Assembly: GCA_030849465.1 (NCBI GenBank) | Contig: JARVLF010000011.1 | Location: 124,001-188,000, forward strand | Direction of reading: 5' to 3' | From: Moesziomyces globuligerus | Taxonomy: Eukaryota > Basidiomycota > Ustilaginomycetes > Ustilaginales > Ustilaginaceae | Length of the DNA stretch: 64,000 bases | Shown: piece by piece, positions 31,184 through 41,620 of the stretch | Layout: each line of letters opens with the position of its first letter | How positions within the stretch are numbered: position 1 is the first letter of the stretch | The notes under the pieces: model-generated | Databases searched by the model: none | What the model was told of the DNA's origin: nothing | Seen by the model: only the letters and a program-made list of their open reading frames with translations | Position numbers and translations under genes: made by a program

Positions 31184-34100
31184 ATGTCGTCCCCACCTAA
31201 CACTGGGCCGTATCCTCCGCCGCCGGGGGCAACCCATGCGCAAAATACTGCACCACCGCTCCCCACCACGCCCTCGCACACGCGCTCTCCGACCGCCAGC
31301 AAGCCCTTCATCTATCCCATGAAGTCGGCCGTCAGTCTCAAGCAACCGCAAAGGGATGCCACAGCTACCCAAGACCCCCCACCTCCACTGCTGCCCGCTG
31401 CACCCGTCCCCGCTGCTTCACGCCCTACATCCACACAAGGTCCCAACCACGCCCCGTCCGACAACATTCACGATGCTCGCAATCGCCCAGAGGACGTCGA
31501 CAAAGCTGCCGACGATGCCATGGGACGCATGAAGGTGCCCGGTAACGAGGACAAGGACCTCCGAGATCACCTTGAGCAGCTCACCACCACCCGCTTCGAG
31601 TACGTCAAGACCGCAGAGGGACACATGATCCTCACTGGCCGCGGCGGCAAGCTCGCAAGATGCGAAGACGAACCCATCCACATCCCAGGCGCAGTGCAGT
31701 CCTTTGGCTGCATGATCGTCGTCCGCATCTCTCCGGACGGCGAGATGGTCGTGCGCCAGGCTTCGGAGAACTCCACCCAAATTCTCGGTCTCTCGCCGCC
31801 CTACCTCTTCAGTCTCCCCACCTTCCTCGATATCCTCGACGAAGACCAAGCCGATCTGCTGTGGGACAACATTGACTCGCTTGACCAGTCCAGCCAAGAT
31901 CTCGCAGAGGCAGGTCCTACCGTCTTTCAGCTGCGCGGCTACAACATGGCCAGCTACGACGATCGCGTCAAGCAAGGCGCACAGCGCATCCCATGGAGCG
32001 CTTGGTGCGGCGCCCACATCCCAGACCGTCGCAACGACGCCGATGGTGAACTCACCGTCATTCTCGAATTTGAGCTCGTCGACGATATGCACAATCCCAT
32101 CGCCACCTTTTCGCCACCTACAACTCCAGTCACCGACAAGCACGACACCGGCGCCGGGCCCGGTCTCGGCCTCGCCGCCGGGTGGATTCCATCTCAGCCC
32201 ACCTCCGGTGTGGCCTCCGGTTCGCAATCGCCCTCGGTCAGTGTTGCTACGACATATTCAAATGGTACCGGCAGCTCGTCGACTTTGCGAGACATGGGTC
32301 CTCGCAGCGGCCTCGACGGCCTTGCTTATACCCCTTCCCCGGAGGAGCTGCGCGAATCGACGCTCGCCGTGCACAAACCGCTCAAGGCGCTTTCGCGTAT
32401 GCGTCGCAACGCCGAAAGCAGGCAGCAGATGCGTAGCCGCAGGCCTGCCGTGCTGCCCAGCACGGGCGGCGGCGATGGAGCGGGAGGCATGATTGACATG
32501 TTTGGCATCCTCAGCCAGGTCAACGATCAGCTCTCCGCCCAAAAGGACCTCAACGAGTTCCTCAAAGTGCTGGTCGGCATCGTGCGCGATATCACCCTCT
32601 TCAGCCGAGTTATGATCTACCAGTTTGACGAGGCTTGGAACGGCCAGGTCGTGTGCGAGCTCGTCGACTGGAACGATTCGCACGACCTCTATCGTGGCCT
32701 CCACTTCCCTGCCACCGATATCCCGGCCCAGGCGCGTGCCTTGTACAAGATCAACAAGGTGCGACTGTTGTACGATCGCGATCAGCCCACCTCCCGCATG
32801 GTCTGCCGCGACCAAGCCGACCTCGACTTCCCCGTCGATATGACGCACGCTTTCATCCGTGCAATGTCGCCCATCCACCTCAAGTACCTCGCCAACATGG
32901 GCGTGCGATCGTCCATGTCCGTGTCCATCACCGCGTTCGGCGAGCTCTGGGGCCTCATCTCGTTACATAACTACGGCGCGCACGGCAAGCGGGTGTCGTT
33001 CCCCATCCGCCAGCTCCTGCGCCTGATCGGGGAGTCGGTCTCGAGCAACATCGAACGACTCAGCTACACCCGCAGATTATCAGCCCGAAAGCTCATCAAC
33101 ACGCTCCCGACGGACAAGAATCCCAGCGGCTACATCATCTCGAACGCCGAGGATCTTCTGACCTTATTCGATGCCGACTACGGCGTGATCGCGATCGGAA
33201 ACGAGGCCAAGATCCTCGGCCCGCTCAACGCAAGTCAGGAGGTGCTCGCGGTCACCGAGTATCTGCGCCTGAAGAAGTTCCAGCATCTCGTCACCTCGCA
33301 AGACGTCCGTCGCGACTTCCCAGACATGGTCCTGTCCACTGGGCTGCAAGTCATCGCCGGTCTCTTAGTCGTTCCGCTTTCGGGCAGTGGTGTCGACTTC
33401 ATCGCCTTCCTTCGCAAATCACAGCTGCGCCACGTCAACTGGGCCGGCAAGCCGTTCAAGGAGGGCAAGGAAGGCGAGGCGATCCTCGAGCCACGCAAGT
33501 CGTTCAAGGTCTGGTCGGAAACAGTCGAGGGGACATGTCGCGGTTGGAAGGACGAGGAGCTCGAGACCGCCTCGGTGCTCTGTCTCGTCTACGGCAAATT
33601 TATCTCCGTCTGGCGCCAGCGCGAGCAAGCGCTACACTACAACCAGCTCAACCGTCTTTTGCTTTCTAACGCGAGCCACGAGGTGCGCACTCCGCTCAAT
33701 CACATCATCAACTACCTCGAGCTGGCACTCGATAGCAAGCTGGACGACGACACGCGCGAGAACCTCAGCAAGTCGCACATGGCCTCCAAGAGCCTGCTCT
33801 TCGTCATCAACGACCTGCTCGATCTCACCAAGCAAGAGATTGGCAACGAGCTCTCCATGCAAGAGCCCTTCGACCTCGCGGCCACCGTGCGCGAGGCCGT
33901 CGAGATGCACGAATGGGAGGCCAAGCGTCGCAAGATCGACTTTTCGGTCACCACCGATCCCGAAGTCTGCCTCGTCCTCGGCGACAAGAACCGCGTGCGC
34001 CAGGTCCTCACCAACACCGTCACCAACTCGGTCAAGTACACGCGTGAGGGTCAGATCGAAGTTTCGATGCGCAAGCGCAGCGACGACGAACGCGACTCGT

Positions 34101-35827
34101 ACTTGCCGCCAGGATGCGATATGGAGGTAGAGCTCGTCGTCAGCGACACGGGCGAGGGCATCCCGCAGGAGAAGCTTGAGGTCATCTTCCGCGAGTTCGA
34201 GCAGGTCGAGTCGGTTATTGCGCAGCCAGGTCGGCAAGAGTCCCTCGAGTCGGAAGGTAGCGAAGCGGGAAGCCTCATCCGCACCGACCAGTCGGACTCC
34301 GGTCTTGGTCTCGGTCTCGCCATCGTGGCCCGTGTCGTCAAGAACCTGGGAGGCCAGCTTCGCGTCGACTCGCTCGTCGGCGAGGGCACGACGTTTACCT
34401 ACTTTATCCCCTTCTGCTCTGCCGAGAGCACGACTCCGACAGAGATTCCTCCGATCGCCATGACCGGCAGCGGAGGCAGTGGCACGAAACGTAGCAGCGA
34501 CACCATCTCGATGCGACGCTCCAACTCGATCGGCAGCGGAAGCGCCAGCTCGGCCGGCAGGAGCGAGATTGACTCACTCGTCGAGGCCATCCAGCAACCG
34601 TTCTTGCGCGATCAAAATCATATCGAGGACGTTACCCAGCAGAGAAGGACCGCTGAGAGTCAGTCTCCGGGGGTCACTGACGGGCCCAAGAACGTTTCGG
34701 CGGGAGGACGCCGACCTGGCATCATGACGCACCGCAGCCAGTCGTTTGACAGTGGCACGCACCCCGTTGCGGGCAGTCAAGTGCCTGTCCGCTCGGTCAA
34801 GATCGACCCGCAAGGACTCGATTCGAATGACCGAGCAGAGCGTAGGCCGTCCGCATTCCTGTCGAGCGCGACGACAACGGCACGTCCGGCGAGGGCCGTC
34901 TCGAGTGCTGCCGAATCCTTCAAGGCAGAGGTCGAGCATCGCGCGCGTGGCAACATCCCGCATCTCTCTGAGGACGCGTTGTCGAGTGCCAAGCTTCCCG
35001 CTTCTGGGCACCGCGCAGCCGAATCTGTGCCCGTTTCGCCTGGCACTCCAGCTGTGCGTGCCTCGATGGACTCGGGTGAGAATGCGCAGTCGCCGGGCTC
35101 AGAGGAACAGCATACCTCGCCGCACAACGGCGGCGAGCGGCGATCGTCGTCTTCCTCGACTGCTGCCAAGCGCAGGTTGGCCATGATGCGCGGACTGCAC
35201 AAGACGCCTGGCCCCTGCGGCGACAAGATTGCGCCACTACGTGTTCTGGTGGTGGAGGATGATCCGATCAACCGCATGATTCTCAAGAAGCGGCTGGGTC
35301 TGGATGGGCACACGACACTGCTTGCCGTCAATGGCGAGGAGGGAGTGCGTCAGTTTGAAAAGGACGCCAAGGAGATCGATGTGATCCTGATGGATCTGCA
35401 GATGCCGATCTGCAATGGCCAGGAGGCGTGCATCCGGATCCGCGAGCTGGAGAAGAAGTGGGCTTCGGGGGGCCATGAGGCGGATCGACCGGCGTCGCAT
35501 GTGCTCAACGGCCGCGTGCCCATCCTCGCGGTCTCGGCGACGCTGGTGCCGCAGATGCGCCAGGAGATGGTGGACATCGGCATGGACGGCTGGCTGCTCA
35601 AGCCGATCGACTTTGCTCGTCTGGGTGCGCTGCTCAAGGGCTTGCTCCAGCCGGAAGACCGCATCGCCAACCACTGGAAGCAGGGATACGTGTGGGAAAA
35701 GGGCGGCTGGCTCTCGGAACCCGCGCAGCGGTCCGTGCCTGTGATGACGGCGTCGGGCGTCAGCGCTGGTGGCGCAAACGCGACCAGCGCAGATTCCGGC
35801 GAAGTAAGCACCCCAGCCAGCGCCTGA
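31184..35827 (+). CDS. PHY1: Fungal phytochrome, hybrid histidine kinase
   Basis: A single exon of 1,547 residues. The Pro/Ser-rich N-terminus leads to the PAS domain, which begins RCEDEPIHIPGAVQ. C160 aligns with the biliverdin-binding cysteine of bacterial and fungal phytochromes. The GAF domain (about 457-640) contains the DIP motif in PATDIPAQARALY. The PHY domain has the tongue motif PRKSF near 770. The kinase part has the H-box SNASHEVRTPLNH with H832, N-box NTVTNSVKY, SDTGEGIP, and GLGLGLAIV. After a ~250-residue disordered linker the receiver domain (about 1352-1485) has EDD, phospho-acceptor D1404 in LMDLQMP, and LKPID. All catalytic positions are present, so a red/far-red sensing, signalling-competent kinase is expected. 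Confidence 0.95.
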   Translation: MSSPPNTGPYPPPPGATHAQNTAPPLPTTPSHTRSPTASKPFIYPMKSAVSLKQPQRDATATQDPPPPLLPAAPVPAASRPTSTQGPNHAPSDNIHDARNRPEDVDKAADDAMGRMKVPGNEDKDLRDHLEQLTTTRFEYVKTAEGHMILTGRGGKLARCEDEPIHIPGAVQSFGCMIVVRISPDGEMVVRQASENSTQILGLSPPYLFSLPTFLDILDEDQADLLWDNIDSLDQSSQDLAEAGPTVFQLRGYNMASYDDRVKQGAQRIPWSAWCGAHIPDRRNDADGELTVILEFELVDDMHNPIATFSPPTTPVTDKHDTGAGPGLGLAAGWIPSQPTSGVASGSQSPSVSVATTYSNGTGSSSTLRDMGPRSGLDGLAYTPSPEELRESTLAVHKPLKALSRMRRNAESRQQMRSRRPAVLPSTGGGDGAGGMIDMFGILSQVNDQLSAQKDLNEFLKVLVGIVRDITLFSRVMIYQFDEAWNGQVVCELVDWNDSHDLYRGLHFPATDIPAQARALYKINKVRLLYDRDQPTSRMVCRDQADLDFPVDMTHAFIRAMSPIHLKYLANMGVRSSMSVSITAFGELWGLISLHNYGAHGKRVSFPIRQLLRLIGESVSSNIERLSYTRRLSARKLINTLPTDKNPSGYIISNAEDLLTLFDADYGVIAIGNEAKILGPLNASQEVLAVTEYLRLKKFQHLVTSQDVRRDFPDMVLSTGLQVIAGLLVVPLSGSGVDFIAFLRKSQLRHVNWAGKPFKEGKEGEAILEPRKSFKVWSETVEGTCRGWKDEELETASVLCLVYGKFISVWRQREQALHYNQLNRLLLSNASHEVRTPLNHIINYLELALDSKLDDDTRENLSKSHMASKSLLFVINDLLDLTKQEIGNELSMQEPFDLAATVREAVEMHEWEAKRRKIDFSVTTDPEVCLVLGDKNRVRQVLTNTVTNSVKYTREGQIEVSMRKRSDDERDSYLPPGCDMEVELVVSDTGEGIPQEKLEVIFREFEQVESVIAQPGRQESLESEGSEAGSLIRTDQSDSGLGLGLAIVARVVKNLGGQLRVDSLVGEGTTFTYFIPFCSAESTTPTEIPPIAMTGSGGSGTKRSSDTISMRRSNSIGSGSASSAGRSEIDSLVEAIQQPFLRDQNHIEDVTQQRRTAESQSPGVTDGPKNVSAGGRRPGIMTHRSQSFDSGTHPVAGSQVPVRSVKIDPQGLDSNDRAERRPSAFLSSATTTARPARAVSSAAESFKAEVEHRARGNIPHLSEDALSSAKLPASGHRAAESVPVSPGTPAVRASMDSGENAQSPGSEEQHTSPHNGGERRSSSSSTAAKRRLAMMRGLHKTPGPCGDKIAPLRVLVVEDDPINRMILKKRLGLDGHTTLLAVNGEEGVRQFEKDAKEIDVILMDLQMPICNGQEACIRIRELEKKWASGGHEADRPASHVLNGRVPILAVSATLVPQMRQEMVDIGMDGWLLKPIDFARLGALLKGLLQPEDRIANHWKQGYVWEKGGWLSEPAQRSVPVMTASGVSAGGANATSADSGEVSTPASA

Positions 35828-36150
35828 TGGCCGGCCCCCTAGACCAAGACGTGGCTGGGAAGCGCGGATGCATGACCTTCCTAGATCTGCGGCGGATCTT
35901 TTCATTACACACTGCAACTGGAAATCCACATGGCTTGTGCCGCGCCACGAGAGCTTCAGCCTCTTCGGTTCAGGTTCCCGGCCCAGTCACGAGCACACCG
36001 CCATGCGCTGCTTCCCTCCACCGTCCATTTCTTCCTCCTCCTTCGCTCCTCCGTCTCACCTATATTCCCTCCATCTCACAGTTCTCACTTTTCTCTCATA
36101 TATCTCTCTCTCCCTCTTCTCTCACACTCTCTCTCACACTCTCTCTCTCC

Positions 36151-36181
<31 letters not shown>

Positions 36182-37400
36182 TCTCTCTCACACACACTCT
36201 CTCTCTCTCTCGATGTGAATCATGTTCTCTTTGGGGCTACTTTATGTTCTTTTTTTGGGTTTTTGTCTTCCTCGGCGAAAGTTGTCAAAGGGCGGTACGA
36301 ATACACGCATGTACTCGGTCAGCAAATCTTGCCAAAGAGTCTCTCTCCTTCTTCCTTCTTTTCGCTTGCGTACCGTGTGGACTGGATCTGTGCTCCCGGG
36401 CTCGTCAGCAATAGGACGTGGACTGGTGCGGTCCATGGTTGGCCGCTTCATTAGCCATCCATCGACTCGCGGGGATATGTTTCGGTCTCCGAGCGCAACC
36501 AACGCTCCACCAGTGTCGCGTTGCAGTCTATTTGGACTGCGTCGGCATCCGTGGCAACCGTCAAAGCGTCTTGTCTCTGCAAAGGGTACGATTCCGGCTT
36601 CGAGTGCAAGAGTCCAGAGGCAGTTTTCGCAGAGGTCGGAGGAGTCGAGCCATCCGTCGTGCTTGTCAAAGCACCTCGATGCCCGACTGGACATGCGTGC
36701 ATATGAGAAGGACAGCCTGAATCATGCATCGCCACGCACTCCAGATCACCTCGGTCCTGAGTGCTCCTGCCCCGCAAGCCCTTGCGAAGCTCCGTCTCGG
36801 GATCCTCGATGGTTTTAAGCCGCAAGCAGACGTGTCGCCTCGAGTCCTTCTGTCAACAGCTCACTGCTCCTGCATCCGAGCTCACAGGTCGGTTCGGCCG
36901 GGCCCCTTTGTACGGCACCGCACAATTCGGTCCGAGACCTCCGACACTGGTTAGAAATGCACAAGAGGAGCGGAAGCAGCCAAGGCGCCAGTCAACGAAG
37001 CTCCCTAATCGCTGGATGGGTAAAAGCCAACCACGAAGCGCTCTCCATCGCGAGATTCCCTCGCTGCAGTCGAAACTCGGGCGAACGGCTGCCAAAAGTC
37101 GTTGCTCACGCGATCAGCCGGGGGTCTTCAGCGCACTCGGAAGATGATGGGGCGGGGAAAGATGGTGCTTCGATGTCGAGTTCGATGTGGTGCAGCTACG
37201 ATGCTGGTGATCACGGGCTGCGTGTTTACGAGTCGATCGATGCATGCAGCATGGGGGCATAAGAGGATGACGAGAGACAGAAGACGGAGGCAACCAGCAC
37301 GAGCTGGACAGATGCGGAAAAGCAGTACCTAGAGGGCGACTGGCAGTTGATGTGGGGTGGTCACCCCTCGCCACGCGCCAAGACGAGACGGCGGATCCGT
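35828..37400. other. Convergent intergenic 1.6 kb with CT microsatellite
   Basis: The 3' flanks of the phytochrome and chorismate mutase genes. The only strong structure is the CT-rich repeat at 36061-36214. A frame at 36222-36818 is discussed among the findings but is not annotated as a gene. Confidence 0.5.
36061..36214 (+). repeat. CT/CACT microsatellite
   Basis: About 150 bases of nearly pure C/T with interspersed CACA, made of CTCTCT and CTCACACTCTCT units. Confidence 0.85.
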
Positions 37401-38318
37401 TCAGTCCTGCAGCTTCAAGTAGCACCAGTCGGCGAGGGCGAGGATGGTGTCCACCTCGACGCTGGTGGTGAGGGGGATGATGTAGGCCTGGAAGAGGCGG
37501 AGGATCTGATCGGCCGTATCGGCAGGGAACGTGTGAACGCCATCGTTGAACAGCTGCACGAGGTCCTTGGCCTTTTCCTGGACCCTACCGAGCACTCTGA
37601 CCTGCTGCTTGTTATCGACGATCAGCGCCTCGACTTCGGCCCTAGCCTCCTTGTCACCGAGCTTCTGGGTGAGCACACGGCAGTACGACTGCTGGTTGAC
37701 CTCGAACTTGGCGAGCGCGATCTTGCGGCCGATGAGGATGCGCGCCGAGCTGAGCTCGAGCAGCGTGGTGTCGAGGAGGATGACGGAAGCCGAGTCGACG
37801 GCGACGTACCGCTCGTAGACGGCGAAGTTCTCGAGCACAAAGTCCCACAGTCGAGGTGGATCTTGAGGTCGACGACCGACGGGAAAGATGCCCTTGCCTT
37901 TGACCGGCTTATCGAGCACCGCATCGCGCGCAAGCACCTCGGGAAGCTTGTACAGCGTAGCCGCAGGCAAGCGCGTCTCCTCGACGTAGGCCTTTCCGGC
38001 GCTCTTGAACCAGTCGGCCTCCTCCTTATCAGCCTGTCGCAAGGCGTAGGGGCTCTTGACTTTGAGTAGTGCCTTGTAGGCCGCTTCAACCCGAGGCGCT
38101 TCGCTGGGAATAGACGCATTGAGCGCAGTGCGCGAGAGGAAGGTCTGGATGATCGGAGCTTCGTACCGCAGCAGCTCGGCGCGCAGCTCGTCCAGCTCCT
38201 GCAGAGGATCGTTCTGCAAAGCCTGGCTGTCGGTCGCAGGAGCAGCCAAGACCAGAGGTGCCAACAGGGCCGCCGAAATAGCAGCCTGCAAAAGCCACGC
38301 GAAGCCAGTCACCTTCAT
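37401..38318 (-). CDS. Secreted chorismate mutase, Cmu1-like effector candidate
   Basis: A single exon of 305 residues. MKVTGFAWLLQAAISAALLA and the following PLVLAAPA form a signal peptide. The mature protein has RYEAPIIQTFLSR near the start, RDAVLDKPVKGKGIFPVGRR mid-protein, and RLFQAYIIPLTTSVEVDTI at the end. These blocks and the overall length match the all-alpha secreted chorismate mutase Cmu1 of Ustilago maydis. That enzyme is delivered to plant cells and diverts chorismate toward prephenate, lowering salicylic acid. The catalytic class (AroQ-type) is inferred from this similarity; I did not map each active-site residue. Convergent with the phytochrome gene. A TATA-like motif lies about 107 bases upstream of the ATG. 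Confidence 0.85.
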   Translation of the reverse strand: MKVTGFAWLLQAAISAALLAPLVLAAPATDSQALQNDPLQELDELRAELLRYEAPIIQTFLSRTALNASIPSEAPRVEAAYKALLKVKSPYALRQADKEEADWFKSAGKAYVEETRLPAATLYKLPEVLARDAVLDKPVKGKGIFPVGRRPQDPPRLWDFVLENFAVYERYVAVDSASVILLDTTLLELSSARILIGRKIALAKFEVNQQSYCRVLTQKLGDKEARAEVEALIVDNKQQVRVLGRVQEKAKDLVQLFNDGVHTFPADTADQILRLFQAYIIPLTTSVEVDTILALADWCYLKLQD

Positions 38319-39187
38319 CGTAAAGATCAGTACTCAGAGACAAGTTAGGTCGTGGAAGATGGAGTGAGAGCAGGAAGGTCGCTGAGGGCTGGCGGGTACA
38401 GGTTCTTGCTCAGAAATGGGTCAGATTATATCCTTTGCCCTCGAACCTCGCATGGGCACGATGAAAGGGGTGGCCATAGCGTGAGAGGATTTCGTCATCC
38501 CTGCCCTGGTGGGTCCGGTGGGTTCCTAATATTCTAGCTCGCCCACCTTGCTGCTTCATGACACCAACTTCTGCCACCTCCTCAACTACAATTGCACTGT
38601 ATATACAGTATCATGTCAATCGACAATGCGTTGGCCATGACAATGCGCTGGCCATCGAACTCGCGCAAGGCATTGGCTGTGGAGGAGCCAACTGTGGCTT
38701 TGTGGAAACGGAGCCCGCTCATCCTTGCTCATGTTCCGATTGTTCTTGTCCAAAATGAAGGAGATGTTCGCACGGAGTGGGTCCAATTGGAGCGGGAGAC
38801 GCCTGCCGGGTGGGACGCCAGATCGGGCGCGTACGGATGTCGACGAGTCCTAGTCACATTGGCGGCTGTCACGCACGCCCGAGTTTGCACTTGCCGCCGG
38901 CGAGACGCCATAGCGATTCGCGATTGGTCGCATCGCGCGGATTTTGGCGCTTTTGCCGCCGTTGCCAACGCACGGCAGCTGTCCAAAAGCTAAATAGACG
39001 CCGGTGCGGAGAAAAAAAGGGTGCTGGATAGCCGGGTAAATCCATGCACGGCGGCTGCAAATATTCGCCCCGATAACCGTCGAGTTACGTACCGCTTGCT
39101 CTATCGCCAAACGCCGTCCTCTGCCCCACCATCACCATCACCACTGCGTATCCGTGCAAGTGATTCGGAGAAAGCAGGGCGGAAACG
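38319..39187. other. Divergent promoters of chorismate mutase and PQ-loop genes
   Basis: The region contains TATAAT on the minus strand at 38425-38430. Short open frames here show no conserved feature. Confidence 0.5.
38425..38430 (-). promoter_or_regulatory. TATA-like element of chorismate mutase gene
   Basis: TATAAT on the minus strand, 107 bases before the ATG at 38318. Motif match only. Confidence 0.4.
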
Positions 39188-40220
39188 ATGCCCGTGAACG
39201 CGGTCGCCGAAAAGTAAGTCACACATCCCAAGACAACAGCGTGTTGAGGATGGCGCCCCTAGGCCCTCTCGGTAGTGTGCTGACCTCCTATCGACCTTGT
39301 TGGCGCGAGTTGCAGTGTACTCGGTACGATCGGGACGATCTTCTGGGCGTTTCAGCTGGTGCCGCAGATCATCAAGTCGTACCGGAGGAAGGATACGGAT
39401 GGACTGTCGGTGTGGCTGTTGCTGATCTGGGTCGCGGGCTCGATTCCGCAGGGGACGTATCTGGTGGTGCAGAACATCAACATCCCGCTCATCGTCCAGC
39501 CGCAGCTGTTCTCGACCTTTGCCATCATCGCGATGGCGCAGTGCTGGTACTACTCGCACGGCGTTTCGAAGCGCACCTGCCTCGCCGCCGGCTTGGCGAC
39601 GGGCGTGGTGGCCGGAGCCTTTGAGACGGCCTTCTACTTTCTGTGCAAGCTCGGCGAACGACGCGGGACGAGTGCGGCGACCAAGACGATGGGCATCGCA
39701 GGTGCGGTGCTGATCGTCGGCGGTCTTGTGCCGCAGTACTACGAGATCTGGAGGTACAAGGAGGTCAAGGGCATCAGTCTCGTGTTTTTGGCCATCGACT
39801 GTGCAGGCGGCGTCTTCAGCTTGCTCAGCCTCGTCTTCAAGGCCGAATTCGACGGCATCGCTTCCGCAAAGTAAGTCCTCGTGCTGCGACAAGAAACTAT
39901 AGAGAAGCGGAGGCTGACGACGATTCCTCGTTCGTACCCTTCTGCGCATGCTCGGTAGCTACATTGGCATCGTCGTGCTCGAGCTCGGCATCTTTGCGTG
40001 CTACTTTGTGCTCAATCCGCGCGCCGAGCGTCGTCGCCAAGCCGAAGTCGAAGCTCAAACGGACACGCTGCCAACGACTGAGCTCGAGCCCGGGCTCACA
40101 ACCACCGCCACCGAAGCCGACACGCCCGAGTGGTCGCGCCACACCACATTCGAAGACAAGTCGGTACCGCCGCGTGCAGCCTCGCCCACTCTCGCACGTC
40201 GATCTATAGAGCACGCGTGA
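39188..40220 (+). CDS. PQ-loop repeat membrane transporter
   Basis: Three exons, 39188-39213, 39316-39870 and 39959-40220, give 280 residues; both introns (102 and 88 bases, GTAAGT donors) keep the frame. The two hallmark PQ-loop repeats are LVPQIIKSYRRKDTDGLSV and LVPQYYEIWRYKEVKGISLV. They sit in a seven-helix layout with helices such as VWLLLIWVAGSIPQGTYLVV and GIVVLELGIFACYFVL. The C-terminal ~70 residues are acidic and soluble. PQ-loop proteins of this size include Ypq/SLC66-type vacuolar amino-acid exporters and cystinosin relatives, so a vacuolar or lysosomal amino-acid transporter is the best guess. The first exon contributes only 26 coding bases. Confidence 0.85.
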
Positions 40221-40262
40221 AGGAACAGGAGAAATTTTCGCAACCGGCAGATGGACGGGAAA

Positions 40263-41246
40263 TCAGCCTTCGTAGCCCTCCCTGATGAGCCAACGCTCGA
40301 TGTCCTTGATGAGGGCCTCGTGGGACTTTGCGTTGGCGTCGAGCACGGTGAGCTTGCCCTGCTTTTCCTGCTTGCCTGCAGTCGCATCGCTGGCGGTGGC
40401 GACGATGAGTGTGTTGAGCTTGGGATGTTTTGCGAAGAGCTGGTTTGCCTCTGCGGCATCGGCGTCCGAGATGACGATCAGACCAGAGATGGCGGGCCGG
40501 GCGCTGAAGGCGCCTCCGCCAAAGAGGCTTGCCCAGAATCCACCGCCGACACTCTGACCCGGCTCGATGTATCTGCTGACCACCTGTGCGGTCGAGTCGA
40601 GCGAGTCGCCGGCGGCGTGATGGACAAAGAGCACGGGTTGGCGCTGGAGGTTGCTCAGCCTGATCTGCTGGTGCAGCTCATCTGCCAGCCCGGCCGCCTT
40701 CTGCTCCGCCTGTGTCGTCGACGCCTTATCGGCAGGCAAGGCGAGGTTCATCTGGATGCAGTCGTATCCGGCTTCCCTGAAGTAGCCGATCCAGGAGTAC
40801 CACTTCTCCTGCTCGCCCGAGCCTCGGCCGAGGTTGGACATGAGACTCTTGACCACGCCGGGACGCGAGGACTGGGACGTGACGAACACCAGCGTCACCG
40901 TCTGCCTTCTGGGGGCCGCAGGCGAAGCAGGTCGGATCAGTGTGGAAGAGCCGTCGACCGGCTTGGCGTCCGACTCGAGCGGCGAGTGGATGGAAAACGA
41001 TCGCCTCTCGCTGGGCGAACCGAGGTACATCCAGCCACCTCCCGCTGCGACCAGACCGCCCCCGAGCGACTTGAGCGGCCACGAACGGCGTGGATTCCGA
41101 CCGGGCGCAGAGTGCGGCGGAGGCGTGTGCATCGATCGCACCGCAATGTTGCCGTAGAGGGGAGCCAGGGGGGCGGCCTGCATCGCCCGTACTGCCATGT
41201 GCCCACCGCGCACAAGCGGCTGCGTTTTGAGGAGCGAGAACGACAT
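40263..41246 (-). CDS. Predicted mitochondrial protein, possible alpha/beta-hydrolase-like
   Basis: A single exon of 327 residues. The first ~60 residues are rich in Arg, Ser, Ala and Pro with few acids (e.g. MAVRAMQAAPLAPLYGNIAV), suggesting mitochondrial import. A short hydrophobic Gly-rich stretch (LGGGLVAAGGGWMYLG) follows. The C-terminal ~210 residues alternate strands and helices: VTLVFVTSQ, WIGYFREAGYDCIQMNLALP, RQPVLFVHHAAGDS, ISGLIVISDADAA, LNTLIVATASD. This resembles an alpha/beta-hydrolase-like fold, but the nucleophile elbow is not clear (HHAAGDS instead of GxSxG), so catalysis is doubtful. Convergent with the PQ-loop gene, 42 bases apart. Function unknown. Confidence 0.7.
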   Translation of the reverse strand: MSFSLLKTQPLVRGGHMAVRAMQAAPLAPLYGNIAVRSMHTPPPHSAPGRNPRRSWPLKSLGGGLVAAGGGWMYLGSPSERRSFSIHSPLESDAKPVDGSSTLIRPASPAAPRRQTVTLVFVTSQSSRPGVVKSLMSNLGRGSGEQEKWYSWIGYFREAGYDCIQMNLALPADKASTTQAEQKAAGLADELHQQIRLSNLQRQPVLFVHHAAGDSLDSTAQVVSRYIEPGQSVGGGFWASLFGGGAFSARPAISGLIVISDADAAEANQLFAKHPKLNTLIVATASDATAGKQEKQGKLTVLDANAKSHEALIKDIERWLIREGYEG

Positions 41247-41493
41247 TACAGCGTGATCTTCGCTTTGAGCAAATGCCTATTGGATCGGAGTATGCTGTCG
41301 GCTGGATGGATGATGTGTGGTTGTTGGAGGCTAGGAAGGCGGCCTGACCACGGCGATGTGCTCCGTGCATAGGCAGCGCTGCCATCGGAGAGTTGCCAGA
41401 TTTGGAACTGCATCTCATGTGGAGGCACGCCGAGCTTCGTTGGTTGATGTCGCAATCTGTATATGTACAGCATCATAAGCTTTTCCGGCATCT

Positions 41494-41594
41494 TGCTTCT
41501 TTAGCTCAGTTGGTACGAGCGTTCGACTGAAGTATACAGTTACTCGCCAGTTCGCTGGTTTCGAAAGGTCACCTGTTCGACCCAGGTAAGGAGC
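41494..41594 (+). tRNA. tRNA-Phe (anticodon GAA) with ~28-nt intron
   Basis: Acceptor GCTTCTT pairs with AAGGAGC. The D arm is GCTC-loop-GAGC. Anticodon stem TTCGA pairs with TCGAA across an intron, loop C-T-GAA-G. T arm is ACCTG-TTCGACC-CAGGT. The anticodon GAA specifies Phe. Exons are about 38 and 35 nt, and the intron is inserted one base 3' of the anticodon as usual. A T-rich stop follows. Confidence 0.9.
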
Positions 41595-41620
41595 ACTCCT
41601 TTTTACTTTTTTTTGCACGC
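41595..41620 (+). terminator. RNA polymerase III terminator of tRNA-Phe
   Basis: T5 and then T9 runs directly after the tRNA 3' end. Confidence 0.8.
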
